Positions 7,981 to 14,548 of a DNA stretch of 21,576 nt are shown piece by piece (within the stretch, counting starts at the first letter, position 1; the number at the start of each line of letters is the position of its first letter). The notes under the pieces are model-generated. The model did not search any database. It was given only the letters and a program-made list of their open reading frames with translations, and was not told the origin of the DNA. Origin of the DNA: an uncultured Christensenella sp. Lineage in GTDB: Bacteria > Bacillota > Clostridia > Christensenellales > Borkfalkiaceae. Made by a program: the position numbers and the translations under genes. The stretch spans positions 1 to 21,576 of the forward strand of contig CAJTPB010000020.1 of NCBI GenBank assembly GCA_910578065.1, given 5' to 3'.

Positions 7981-8711
7981 GCCAAATAATCCTTTTTTCC
8001 CTTCGGAAAAGACGAAAGCGGATTATTTTTAATCTGCCCGTTTGCGCGCGGATACTTTTCGGGCGTTTTTTCGATTTTTTCCGTAACGACAAGGGTGCGT
8101 TCTCCGTACCCTTCGGGAAGCGCGTAACGGTAACATTTTATTTCTCCCCCGCCCAAAAGGTTAAGCGCGCGCCTTGCTTCCGCAACTTCTTCTTCCGCCG
8201 AACCCTTATAAGCGATCCATCTTCCGCCCTTTTTGATCAAAGGAAAGCAATATTCCGCCAAAACGTTTAGCCTTGCGACCGCCCGCGCCGTACAAATATC
8301 AAACGATTCGCGCAATTCCGCCGTTCTGCCCCCTTCCTCGGCACGGATATTGCGCACGGTTACCCCTTTTAACTGCAACTTATCCACAACGGCGTTCAAA
8401 AAGTCGCACTTTTTTCCTGTGCTTTCCAGCAACGTAAAGCGCAAATCGTCGCGATACAGCTTTAACGGAACGGAAGGAAATCCCCCTCCAGATCCTACTT
8501 CCGCAACGTTCGCTCCCTTAAAAAACACGCTTTCGCCCATAACAGAATCTAAAAAGTGCTTATAAAGCACCTCTTTTTCTTCCGTAATGGCAGTCAAGTT
8601 GTATTTTTGATTGCTTTCCACCAAAAAATTGCGGAAAAATTCAAACTTTTCCTTTAATTCACCCGTAATACGCGAAAGATATTCCTCTTTTTTTTGTACA
8701 AACTCCGTCAT
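7977..8711 (-). CDS. rsmG: 16S rRNA (guanine-527-N7) methyltransferase RsmG
   Basis: Methylates N7 of G527 in 16S rRNA using S-adenosylmethionine. The 244 residues include the family N-terminus (KFEFFRNFLVESNQKYNLTAIT, 22-43), the SAM-binding loop VAEVGSGGGFPSVPL (69-83), TARAVARLNVLAEY (141-154), and the basic tail YPRANGQIKNNPL (220-232). It is the first gene on the left arm and is transcribed away from the origin. Oddity: no ribosome binding site precedes ATG 8711, and a strong promoter predicts a transcript starting at or within a nucleotide of the ATG, so the mRNA may be leaderless. Elsewhere in Firmicutes rsmG usually lies downstream of mnmE-mnmG near parA; those genes are absent here. 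Confidence 0.95.
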   Translation of the reverse strand: MTEFVQKKEEYLSRITGELKEKFEFFRNFLVESNQKYNLTAITEEKEVLYKHFLDSVMGESVFFKGANVAEVGSGGGFPSVPLKLYRDDLRFTLLESTGKKCDFLNAVVDKLQLKGVTVRNIRAEEGGRTAELRESFDICTARAVARLNVLAEYCFPLIKKGGRWIAYKGSAEEEVAEARRALNLLGGGEIKCYRYALPEGYGERTLVVTEKIEKTPEKYPRANGQIKNNPLSSFPKGKKDYLA

Positions 8712-8717
8712 GAATTT

Positions 8718-8746
8718 ATTATACCATACATTTTAAATTCTATCAA
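8718..8746 (-). promoter_or_regulatory. Strong SigA promoter of rsmG with extended -10
   Basis: On the minus strand TTGATA (8746-8741), 17 bp, TATAAT (8723-8718), with the extended -10 element TGG immediately before the hexamer. Initiation 6-8 nt downstream would fall at 8712-8710, on the rsmG start codon. Confidence 0.82.
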
Positions 8747-8772
8747 CTTTCTGTTTACTTCTTTTAACTAAT

Positions 8773-9060
8773 TTATCCACATTGTTTATAAAATTGTCGA
8801 TAACCCTTCCGTTTTAATTTTTTTCGATTTCTTCTTATTTTTCCGTATGTAGACAAGCCTAATCTGTGCACATTCTTTCCACAGCCTGTCCACTTCTTTT
8901 CCACAAGAAAAATTCCCGTCTGTTTTGCTAAAACGGGGTAAATTGCTTGAAAAAATTCTATTTTTCCGCTATAATAAGAAAGGTTTTGCGGAAAGTTACA
9001 GGTTGTCCACATTTCCACAGATACTATTACTATTATTACTATTTATATTCTTATATAAAA
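8773..9060. other. Chromosomal replication origin (oriC)
   Basis: Seven DnaA-box-like 9-mers, all in the same orientation on the plus strand, lie in 250 bp. They are TTATCCACA (8773-8781, perfect), CTGTGCACA (8864-8872), CTTTCCACA (8875-8883), CTGTCCACT (8886-8894), TTTTCCACA (8897-8905), TTGTCCACA (9003-9011) and ATTTCCACA (9011-9019). The middle four are spaced exactly 11 bp. After the last pair come six triplets CTA/TTA/CTA/TTA/TTA/CTA (9024-9041), which on the other strand read as DnaA-trios. An AT-only or nearly AT-only tract (9042-9064) follows. This is the arrangement of a basal unwinding system. Flanking genes diverge from it, and the sliding clamp gene lies immediately to the right. 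dnaA itself is not adjacent. Confidence 0.88.
8947..8975 (+). promoter_or_regulatory. SigA promoter of dnaN inside the origin
   Basis: TTGAAA (8947-8952), 17 bp, perfect TATAAT (8970-8975). It lies between the 11-bp-spaced DnaA boxes and the unwinding element. The transcript, starting near 8982, would cross the box pair and DnaA-trios before reaching dnaN. Bound DnaA could therefore repress dnaN, and transcription could help open the origin; both are inference. Confidence 0.8.
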
Positions 9061-9086
9061 AAGAAAAACATCAAGGAGAGAACACG

Positions 9087-10184
9087 ATGAAACTGATATG
9101 CGACGGGTTGACCCTTTCGGAAGCGGTTAGCAAAGCGAGCAAAGCTTGCGCGGTGCGTACGACGGCGCCCATTATGGAATGTATTAAAATTACCGCTGTA
9201 AACGACGAAGTTACTTTTTTGGCGACGGACGGGGAACTTTCCATTCGCAAAACGATCCGCGCGGAAGTATTGGAAGAAGGAGAAGTTTGCGTACCCGGCA
9301 AGCTGTTTGCAGATTTTACGGGAAAACTTTCGGGTGAAGAAGTTACCGTTTTAACGCAGGAAAGAGGGCTTGAAATCAGATACGGCGATTCCAATTCTTT
9401 TTTTCAGCTGATGAACGCGGAAGAATTCCCCAAAATCAATTTGGAAATCGGGGAAAACTCGTTCGAAATGAAGCAAGCCGATTTAAAAAAAATCATCGCG
9501 GAAACGACGTTTTGCTGCGCGCAAGACGATTCCCGCCCTATTTTAAAGGGGTGCTTGCTGCAATTAAAAGACCGTTTGGAAGCAACCGCGTTAGACGGAT
9601 ACCGTTTGGCGCTTTCGCAGGCGGATATTTTAACGAAGAGCGGAGAAGCGGATATTATCTGCCCCGCGCGCACGCTGCTTGAAATTTCCCGTTCGCTTAC
9701 GGGGGAAGAGGAAGAAATCACTTTATATACGCAGGGCGGAATGCTTCTTGTAAGGATCGGCGATATGACGATCGTTTCCCGCTTGTATCAAGGGGATTTT
9801 ATCCGCAAAGAGAGCGTGCTTCCCACCGAATTTTCCACAACGGTCACCCTTTCCAAAGCGGAACTGTGCGAAAGCGTAGAACGCGCGGCGATTTTTATCA
9901 GAGGAGATAAAAATAACCTCGTAACGCTGACCATCGCAAATTCGGCGGTGAAAATCGCGTCCGTTTCGGAAATCGGAAACGTTTCGGAAAGCGTGCACGC
10001 CGAAATCGAAGGAAAAGAACTCAGCATTTCCATGAACGCGAAATACCTGCTCGACGCGCTGCGCGCCTTAGACGAAGAACAGGTTGTTATGCAGTATAAC
10101 GGAGCGATCTCTCCCTTTATTATTCAAAATAAAGAAAAGAAAGAGAGCTTATATTTGATTTTACCCGTAAGAAACGCCGCATAA
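9087..10184 (+). CDS. dnaN: DNA polymerase III beta subunit (sliding clamp)
   Basis: Forms the dimeric ring that tethers the replicative polymerase to DNA. From ATG 9087 the product is 365 residues, the usual length, beginning MKLICDGLTLSEAVSKASKA. Recognisable stretches are TTAPIMECIKI, ATDGELSIR, DDSRPILKGCLL, ATDG-like ATALDGYRLALSQ, and the C-terminal pattern ending in YLILPVR. AAGGAGAG (9073-9080) lies 6 nt before the start. The frame is open 54 codons further upstream, but that would translate through the origin and lacks a ribosome site. dnaN normally follows dnaA; here it is the first gene right of the origin, with its own promoter. Confidence 0.97.
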   Translation: MKLICDGLTLSEAVSKASKACAVRTTAPIMECIKITAVNDEVTFLATDGELSIRKTIRAEVLEEGEVCVPGKLFADFTGKLSGEEVTVLTQERGLEIRYGDSNSFFQLMNAEEFPKINLEIGENSFEMKQADLKKIIAETTFCCAQDDSRPILKGCLLQLKDRLEATALDGYRLALSQADILTKSGEADIICPARTLLEISRSLTGEEEEITLYTQGGMLLVRIGDMTIVSRLYQGDFIRKESVLPTEFSTTVTLSKAELCESVERAAIFIRGDKNNLVTLTIANSAVKIASVSEIGNVSESVHAEIEGKELSISMNAKYLLDALRALDEEQVVMQYNGAISPFIIQNKEKKESLYLILPVRNAA

Positions 10185-10188
10185 TTGC

Positions 10189-10217
10189 TTGACGGAAACG
10201 GATAAAAACTTTATAAT
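10189..10217 (+). promoter_or_regulatory. SigA promoter of the rpmH operon
   Basis: TTGACG (10189-10194), 17 bp, TATAAT (10212-10217), starting 4 nt after the dnaN stop codon and about 44 nt before rpmH. No terminator separates it from dnaN, so some read-through is likely. Confidence 0.85.
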
Positions 10218-10260
10218 CAAACCAAAACGATAAAAATAATCAATTCAGGAGAATAAAAAG

Positions 10261-10395
10261 ATGAAAAGAACGTATCAGCCCAAAAAAAGACAAAGAAGCA
10301 AAGTGCACGGATTCCGTAAAAGAATGGCTTCCAAGGGCGGAAGAAACGTATTAAAGAGAAGAAGAAACAAGGGAAGAAAGCACATTTCCGCTTAA
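10261..10395 (+). CDS. rpmH: Ribosomal protein L34
   Basis: The 44-residue highly basic product MKRTYQPKKRQRSKVHGFRK... ending KGRKHISA matches bL34 over its full length (canonical TYQP, KVHGFRKRM, GRxVLxxRRxKGRK). AGGAGA (10247-10252) lies 8 nt before the ATG. It is followed 20 nt later by rnpA, the conserved pairing. In most Firmicutes rpmH lies on the other side of dnaA and points away from it; here it follows dnaN on the same strand. Confidence 0.97.
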   Translation: MKRTYQPKKRQRSKVHGFRKRMASKGGRNVLKRRRNKGRKHISA

Positions 10396-10415
10396 ATAAG
10401 CGAAAAAGAGTTATA

Positions 10416-10742
10416 ATGAAGTATTTTCGTCTGAAAAAGAGGAAAGATATCGCTAAAATTTTAAAAACGGGAAAGCGCGCTTACGGCGGAACGCTAACGG
10501 TTGCCTACCTTCCCTGCGATCGGCTGAAAATGGCGGTTTGCGTGGGAAAGAAGTACGGAAAAAGCGTGCAGCGAAACAGAATCAAGCGTTTATTGCGGGA
10601 AGCGTTCCGCGCGCAAACGCAAGATCTTGTTAAAGGATATTCTTTTCTTTTGATTCCCAAAGTCGCCCAAACGTATTCGTTTGCGGCGTTCGGGCGGGAT
10701 ATCGGAAAAATACTGAAAAGGGAAAAACTGATTGAAACTTAA
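10416..10742 (+). CDS. rnpA: Ribonuclease P protein component
   Basis: Protein subunit of RNase P, which trims tRNA 5' leaders together with the RnpB RNA. The 108 residues contain the N-terminal FRLKKRKDIAKILKTGKR, the central VGKKYGKSVQRNRIKRLLREAFR with the RNR motif (53-55), and basic charge throughout. The ribosome site is weak (AAGAG), consistent with coupling to rpmH. Its stop codon overlaps the start of yidD by 11 nt. Confidence 0.95.
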   Translation: MKYFRLKKRKDIAKILKTGKRAYGGTLTVAYLPCDRLKMAVCVGKKYGKSVQRNRIKRLLREAFRAQTQDLVKGYSFLLIPKVAQTYSFAAFGRDIGKILKREKLIET

Positions 10743-11034
10743 CGCGCGTGAAATTGCGGCGGCGAATTACAGATTTTTACGCCGCAAGATATTCCGACCC
10801 TTTTTAAAAGGGCTGTGCATTCGGGCAATCGTGTTTTATCAGAAACATTTATCCCGCAATACCTGTTTGTACCGCCCCACCTGTTCGGAATATACCAAAC
10901 GGTGCATCAATAATTGGGGCGTGATCGCGGGAATTTTGCTTGGGGCGTGGAGGATCCTCCGCTGTAATCCCTTTTCCAAGGGGGGAGTAGACCCCGCTCC
11001 CGAATTTTATTGGAAGGTCAGATGGCTGTACTGA
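10732..11034 (+). CDS. yidD: Membrane protein insertion efficiency factor YidD
   Basis: Small membrane-associated protein that assists YidC-dependent insertion. The 100 residues carry the family core IVFYQKHLSRNTCLYRPTCSEYTKRCINNWGVIAGILLGAWRILRCNPFSKGGVDPAP (33-90), with its conserved cysteines (45, 51, 58 and 78). It starts with TTG at 10732 inside the rnpA 3' end (11-nt overlap) and overlaps yidC by 13 nt, so rnpA-yidD-yidC are tightly coupled. An additional 20-residue basic N-terminus (MKLNAREIAAANYRFLRRKI) precedes the core. Confidence 0.94.
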   Translation: MKLNAREIAAANYRFLRRKIFRPFLKGLCIRAIVFYQKHLSRNTCLYRPTCSEYTKRCINNWGVIAGILLGAWRILRCNPFSKGGVDPAPEFYWKVRWLY

Positions 11035-12404
11035 CCGCGGAAAAAAGCATGCAAATTATATCCTTATTAAACGACGTCGGATTTCCTCTGCTGCAAGACG
11101 GCTTTCAAGTGGGAATGGGCTGGCTCGGACAACTGATCAAAGTTTTGATCGAGGGCGTGGGAATCACCGGCCTCGGTATTATCGTATTCACTTTGATTTT
11201 AAAGGCGATCACGCTGCCTTTCGATATTTACCAAAGGATAAAAATGCGCAAGCAGACGCTGATTATGCGCAATATGCAGCCGGAGTTGGAAAAACTGCAA
11301 AAACAGTACGCCAACGATAAGCAGATGTACAGCCAAAAGATGATGGAACTGTACAAAAAGAACGGATACAGCATGTTCGGCGCATGCCTTCCTATGATCA
11401 TTTCGCTTGTGATTTTGATCATCGCGTTTCAATCGCTGAACACCTATTCTCAATACGCAAACCTTTCCATGTACGAAAACATGACGAGCGCGTATAACCA
11501 AGCGGTGCTGAGCCATTGCGTTTTGGAAGAAGACGCGCAGGAAGGGGAAATTACCTATGAAGACAGAAACGGCGAACAGTTCGTCGTTATAAAAGGAAAG
11601 GCGGAAGATAAGTTCGTTTATATCGAATACAACAAAAACGAAACCAATCCCGCTTACCTCTATAAAATCGATACGCAGAAAATGTACGGGCTTTATAAAG
11701 AAGAGATCGACGCGCTCGTTTCTTCCAAGCAGGCGGAAAATCCCGCTTATTCCGTAGAGGACGCCTGCAAAGAAAAACTTACCTTAATGGGAGGACAAGC
11801 CGCCGCGGACGCTTACCGCGAGAATTCGCCCGGATTCCTTTGGATCGGAAATATTTGGTATCCCGACGTTTCTTATTCCCACCCCATTCAAAGTTACGAT
11901 TCGTTTATCAAATCGATCAATAAAAAGGTAACGCTGAAAGACGGGTCGGAAAAGAGTTTGGAAGAAGTAATCAATTCCACGCAATACGACAATATCACTT
12001 CGCAGCTGGCGGAAGAAAAAGATCAGCCGAACGGATATTTCGTTTTGATCATACTTTCCATCGGGTTGATGGTGCTTTCTCAGCTTATCACCATGCTCAG
12101 TCAAAAGGAAAGCAGTAAATATCAAAGCGCAGACGGTTCGGGAATGCGCCAGCAAAAAATGATGATGATCATTATGCCGTTGATTTACGCAGTATTTGCG
12201 TTTATGTACAGTGCGGCGTTCTCGATTTATATGACGATGAGCAGTTTGTTTTCCATCGTCGTTACCCTTCTTTCCAACTTGATTATCGGTAGAATTTTTG
12301 CGAAGAAGGAAGAAGAAGCGTTAAAACAAAAATATACGCGTACCGCTCCCACAAGGAGAGGCATGCAAGACGATAAAAAGAAAAATAACGGCAAAAAACG
12401 TTAA
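11022..12404 (+). CDS. yidC: Membrane protein insertase YidC/Oxa1/Alb3 with large internal insertion
   Basis: Inserts and folds membrane proteins, alone or with Sec. From ATG 11022 (GGAAGGT at 11012-11018) it is 460 residues; Gram-positive YidC is commonly about 260. A hydrophobic segment at about 43-66 carries K61 where most family members have the groove arginine (LILKAITLPFDIYQ); lysine also occurs there in some family members. A basic coiled-coil cytoplasmic hairpin (68-120, IKMRKQTLIMRNMQPELEKLQKQ) and a segment (121-138) follow. A roughly 195-residue hydrophilic insertion (140-335) separates this from the last membrane helices (338-358, 381-400, 402-425). The family motif FLWIGNIWYPD lies within it (272-282). 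The tail is K/R-rich (KQKYTRTAPTRRG...KKKNNGKKR), as in ribosome-contacting forms. No lipobox is seen. A TTG at 11010 is an alternative start. Confidence 0.94.
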   Translation: MAVLTAEKSMQIISLLNDVGFPLLQDGFQVGMGWLGQLIKVLIEGVGITGLGIIVFTLILKAITLPFDIYQRIKMRKQTLIMRNMQPELEKLQKQYANDKQMYSQKMMELYKKNGYSMFGACLPMIISLVILIIAFQSLNTYSQYANLSMYENMTSAYNQAVLSHCVLEEDAQEGEITYEDRNGEQFVVIKGKAEDKFVYIEYNKNETNPAYLYKIDTQKMYGLYKEEIDALVSSKQAENPAYSVEDACKEKLTLMGGQAAADAYRENSPGFLWIGNIWYPDVSYSHPIQSYDSFIKSINKKVTLKDGSEKSLEEVINSTQYDNITSQLAEEKDQPNGYFVLIILSIGLMVLSQLITMLSQKESSKYQSADGSGMRQQKMMMIIMPLIYAVFAFMYSAAFSIYMTMSSLFSIVVTLLSNLIIGRIFAKKEEEALKQKYTRTAPTRRGMQDDKKKNNGKKR

Positions 12405-12418
12405 AAGAGGATAAAAGA

Positions 12419-13327
12419 ATGGTCAAACAGCAAATTTTCAACGGAAAAACGGTGGAAGAAGCGATTGAAACGGGGCTTGCCGCGTTATCCGTAAGCCGCG
12501 ATCAAGCGGAAATCGAAATTTTGGAAGAGGGAAAAAAGAAACTGTTCGGTTCCGTGCCCGCGCAGGTGAAAATTACCGTTAAGGAAACGCGGACGGACGG
12601 CGAGCGCGCCGTAGACTTTTTAAAAGGATTGCTTTCTTTGTTAAAAACGGAAGCGACTCCCCTTTTGAAGTCGGAAGGCGAAAAGGTAGAAATCGATTTA
12701 CAGGCGGAGCAAACGCGCGGGATCATCGGCAGACGGGGCGAAATTATCGACGCGATCCAAACGCTTGCGGGCGCCGTTGCGAATATCGGGCGGGACGAAT
12801 ATATGCGCGTCGTCGTTGATTGCGAAAATTACCGTGCGGACAGAGAAGAAACGCTTCGGCGCGTTGCGGAAAAACTTGCGGCAAAAGCCGTTCGCTTGGG
12901 TAAAAAAGTACGCTTGGAACCGATGAATCCGTATGAAAGAAGAATTATTCACGCGGCGCTCGTCGAAAATGAAGAGGTAACGACAAAGAGCGAGGGGAAA
13001 GAACCTTCCCGCTTCGTCGTGATCATTCCCAAAAATTTGAAACCTTTCGAAAAGAAAGAGGGATTCCGCAAAGGCGGAAACGGTAAGCGCGATTTCCGCG
13101 GAAACCGTCACGATTCCGACCGTAAATACGGGGAACGCAAGCAATATCCCAAACGCGAACTTCCTACGGAAGAAACGCCGCAATCTTCGGGAACGAGTTT
13201 AAAACGCGATACGTCTTCGAGCGGATACAAAAAGGGCGGATTTAACGGATTTTTCGGAACGTATCTCGGAAATTCCCGCGAAGACGAATCGGAAACAACG
13301 CAATCGCCCGATCAAACGGAAGAATAA
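12419..13327 (+). CDS. jag: Jag/KhpB RNA-binding protein with long disordered tail
   Basis: RNA-binding protein classically encoded after yidC (SpoIIIJ-associated). The 302 residues comprise a Jag-N domain (about 1-50, FNGKTVEEAIETGLAALSVSRDQAEIEILEEGKKKLFG), and a KH domain with GIIGRRGE (101-108) preceding an alpha/beta stretch. An R3H domain follows with LEPMNPYERRIIH (166-178). Residues about 208-302 form a K/R/G/D-rich, apparently disordered tail (EKKEGFRKGGNGKRDFRGNRHDSDRK) that ends acidic and S/T-rich. B. subtilis Jag is about 208 residues, so the tail is extra. AGAGGA lies 7 nt before the ATG. It is the last gene of the rpmH operon and is followed by a strong terminator. Confidence 0.93.
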   Translation: MVKQQIFNGKTVEEAIETGLAALSVSRDQAEIEILEEGKKKLFGSVPAQVKITVKETRTDGERAVDFLKGLLSLLKTEATPLLKSEGEKVEIDLQAEQTRGIIGRRGEIIDAIQTLAGAVANIGRDEYMRVVVDCENYRADREETLRRVAEKLAAKAVRLGKKVRLEPMNPYERRIIHAALVENEEVTTKSEGKEPSRFVVIIPKNLKPFEKKEGFRKGGNGKRDFRGNRHDSDRKYGERKQYPKRELPTEETPQSSGTSLKRDTSSSGYKKGGFNGFFGTYLGNSREDESETTQSPDQTEE

Positions 13328-13344
13328 TAATTCAATTAACGCGT

Positions 13345-13381
13345 AAAAAAGCAAGAATGAAAGAGTCATTCTTGCTTTTTT
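13345..13381 (+). terminator. Strong rho-independent terminator of the rpmH-jag operon
   Basis: A 16-bp perfect inverted repeat (13345-13360 with 13366-13381, core GCAAGAATGA/TCATTCTTGC) surrounds a 5-nt loop. It ends in six Ts on the plus strand, 17 nt after the jag stop codon. Confidence 0.92.
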
Positions 13382-13545
13382 AATACACAGTCGAAAAATG
13401 ATATAAAGAGAAGGGAATTATATTGTAAACTCGGCGGAAATGGAATCGCATGACAAAATAGCCGGATAAACGGTAAAATAATATATATTTAACTGTTAAA
13501 ATCAATTTATTATAAATTTATTTTTATATAAAATACCGATACATA

Positions 13546-13754
13546 TTACGCAGCGAGCAGCAAATCACCCATTAAGAATTTTGCCTTAAAAATGTAGACA
13601 ACGATAAACACTACGCGGTGAGAAACGAATCTTTCGCCGAGATTATTACTTATAGAATGAAGTACGGGCAAACGCTACACGTCGAGCAGTAAATTTCTAT
13701 CGATATTTTATAAAATTAAAGTAGCGTTAAATGTTACGCAGCGAGCAGCAAATC
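13546..13754. repeat. Degenerate ~59-65-bp-period repeat array in a gene-free stretch
   Basis: Four related 21-bp heads occur at 13546, 13611, 13675 and 13734 (steps 65, 64 and 59 bp). Copies 1 and 4 are identical over 21 bp (TTACGCAGCGAGCAGCAAAT plus C). Copies 2 (CTACGCGGTGAGAAACGAATC) and 3 (CTACACGTCGAGCAGTAAATT) are diverged. Unit ends share a motif like GACAACGATAAACA (before 13611), GGGCAAACG (before 13675) and GACAAACGATG (13812-13822). No long open frame spans it. The 164 bp before it (13382-13545) are AT-rich with nothing recognisable. Head and tail motifs resemble those of the array at 14251-14520. Confidence 0.65.
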
Positions 13755-13849
13755 GTCTATTGTATGTTACCTTAAAAAATAAATCATCGGAAAACGCAAA
13801 ATAAAAGTACTGACAAACGATGCACGGATAGCGGAGAACTTCCCACCGA

Positions 13850-13883
13850 GAAAATAAAAGCGCCGACATTTGTCGGCGCTTTT
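13850..13883 (-). terminator. Rho-independent terminator of the 76-residue gene
   Basis: AAAAGCGCCGACA (13856-13868) and TGTCGGCGCTTTT (13871-13883) form a 13-bp inverted repeat with a very short loop. The minus strand ends in CTTTTATTTT. It starts 9 nt past the stop codon. Confidence 0.88.
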
Positions 13884-13892
13884 AATAAAAAG

Positions 13893-14123
13893 TCAGTTGT
13901 TTTTTAACCACTCTTCCGCTTTTGCTTTTGTGTAAGCCGTGATCGCTTCTTTTTTATAATCGGAAGCTGCGCCCCCGTTCGTATAAAGGAAGTAATCGCC
14001 TTCGGGAGTCTGATACATCGTCGTTTCGTAACCTGCGGGATCGCCGTACGCGCCGATCGTCACTTTTTTCACAACGGTTGCCGTTTCGGTATCGTAAGTC
14101 TTCGTCTTGGTCGATTTTACCAT
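13893..14123 (-). CDS. Small unrecognised soluble protein
   Basis: 76 residues, soluble, no signal. MVKSTKTKTYDTETATVVKK is followed by YETTMYQTPEGDYFLYTNGGAASDY and a C-terminal helix with AEEWLKNN. The pattern of an aromatic-rich hairpin with a glycine pair, then a KAxxWL helix, resembles small orphan proteins common in Clostridia. I know of no assigned function. It is a complete unit: promoter TTGACG-17-TACAAT, AAGGAGA (14139-14133) 9 nt before the ATG, and a strong terminator. It lies on the minus strand against the polarity of this arm, between two repeat arrays. Confidence 0.8.
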   Translation of the reverse strand: MVKSTKTKTYDTETATVVKKVTIGAYGDPAGYETTMYQTPEGDYFLYTNGGAASDYKKEAITAYTKAKAEEWLKNN

Positions 14124-14149
14124 AGTGTTTTTTCTCCTTTTTTTCTTTT

Positions 14150-14178
14150 ATTGTACCTTTCAAAATTTATTCCGTCAA
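14150..14178 (-). promoter_or_regulatory. SigA promoter of the 76-residue gene
   Basis: On the minus strand TTGACG (14178-14173), 17 bp, TACAAT (14155-14150), placing the start about 20 nt before the ATG. Confidence 0.8.
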
Positions 14179-14250
14179 CAAAAGCCGTTGTATATTTTCA
14201 AAAAATTATTTCTGTGCTTTTTCGGCATAGAAAATGTTAAAAATTACCAA

Positions 14251-14520
14251 TTACGCGGCGATTTGTTCATCGATAAAAGAGAAACGCGTATTGGCGGCAG
14301 TTTTGGACAAACGATACCATAATGCACATAAAACTGCTTTTTTGATAGTTTTAGATATGGTGCAAGTTATATTAAACGGAAAATATCAATTATACGTTCA
14401 TCGACAGGGGAATAAAGTGCGCCGACGGTAGTTTGGATATAAACGAAAAAACGGCACATTCGTTCGTCGATGAGGGCGCAAAGCGCGATCGCAACGGTTT
14501 TGGACGAATCATATCATAAC
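14251..14520 (-). repeat. Tandem decayed copies of the yyaC-like gene 3' end
   Basis: The last ~73 bp of the yyaC-like gene (14536-14608) recur in the same orientation beyond its stop codon. The clear copies are 14452-14520, 14388-14450 and 14251-14321; a heavily decayed one lies at about 14322-14387. The anchor GTTCRTCGA (R = A or G) occurs at 14550 (gene), 14462, 14396 and 14265; the 131-bp last step equals two units. The copy at 14251 keeps the full outline: TTACGCGGCGATTTGTTCAT at one end and GGACAAACGATACCATA at the other, versus TTATGCGCCGATTCGTTCGT and GGACATAGCGTATACCATA in the gene. It still reads FIDEQIAA-stop where the gene reads LIDERIGA-stop. Identities by eye are about 70-80%. 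Confidence 0.78.
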
Positions 14521-14521
14521 A

Positions 14522-14548
14522 AATAAAAAATCGGCTTATGCGCCGATT
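14522..14548 (-). terminator. Terminator overlapping the yyaC stop codon
   Basis: On the minus strand AATCGGC (14548-14542), loop GCATAA, GCCGATT (14535-14529), then TTTTTATTT. The stop codon TAA (14538-14536) is in the loop, so the 5' arm is coding (isoleucine-glycine codons). Confidence 0.7.

Noticed and set aside
8925..9086. Upstream extension of dnaN by 54 codons from a TTG.
   Set aside because: It would translate through the promoter and DnaA-trio element. The family N-terminus and a good ribosome site place the start at 9087.
13546..13754. CRISPR-like array (21-bp repeats with ~40-bp spacers).
   Set aside because: The repeats are degenerate, two of four differ at several positions, the spacers resemble each other, and no cas gene is near.
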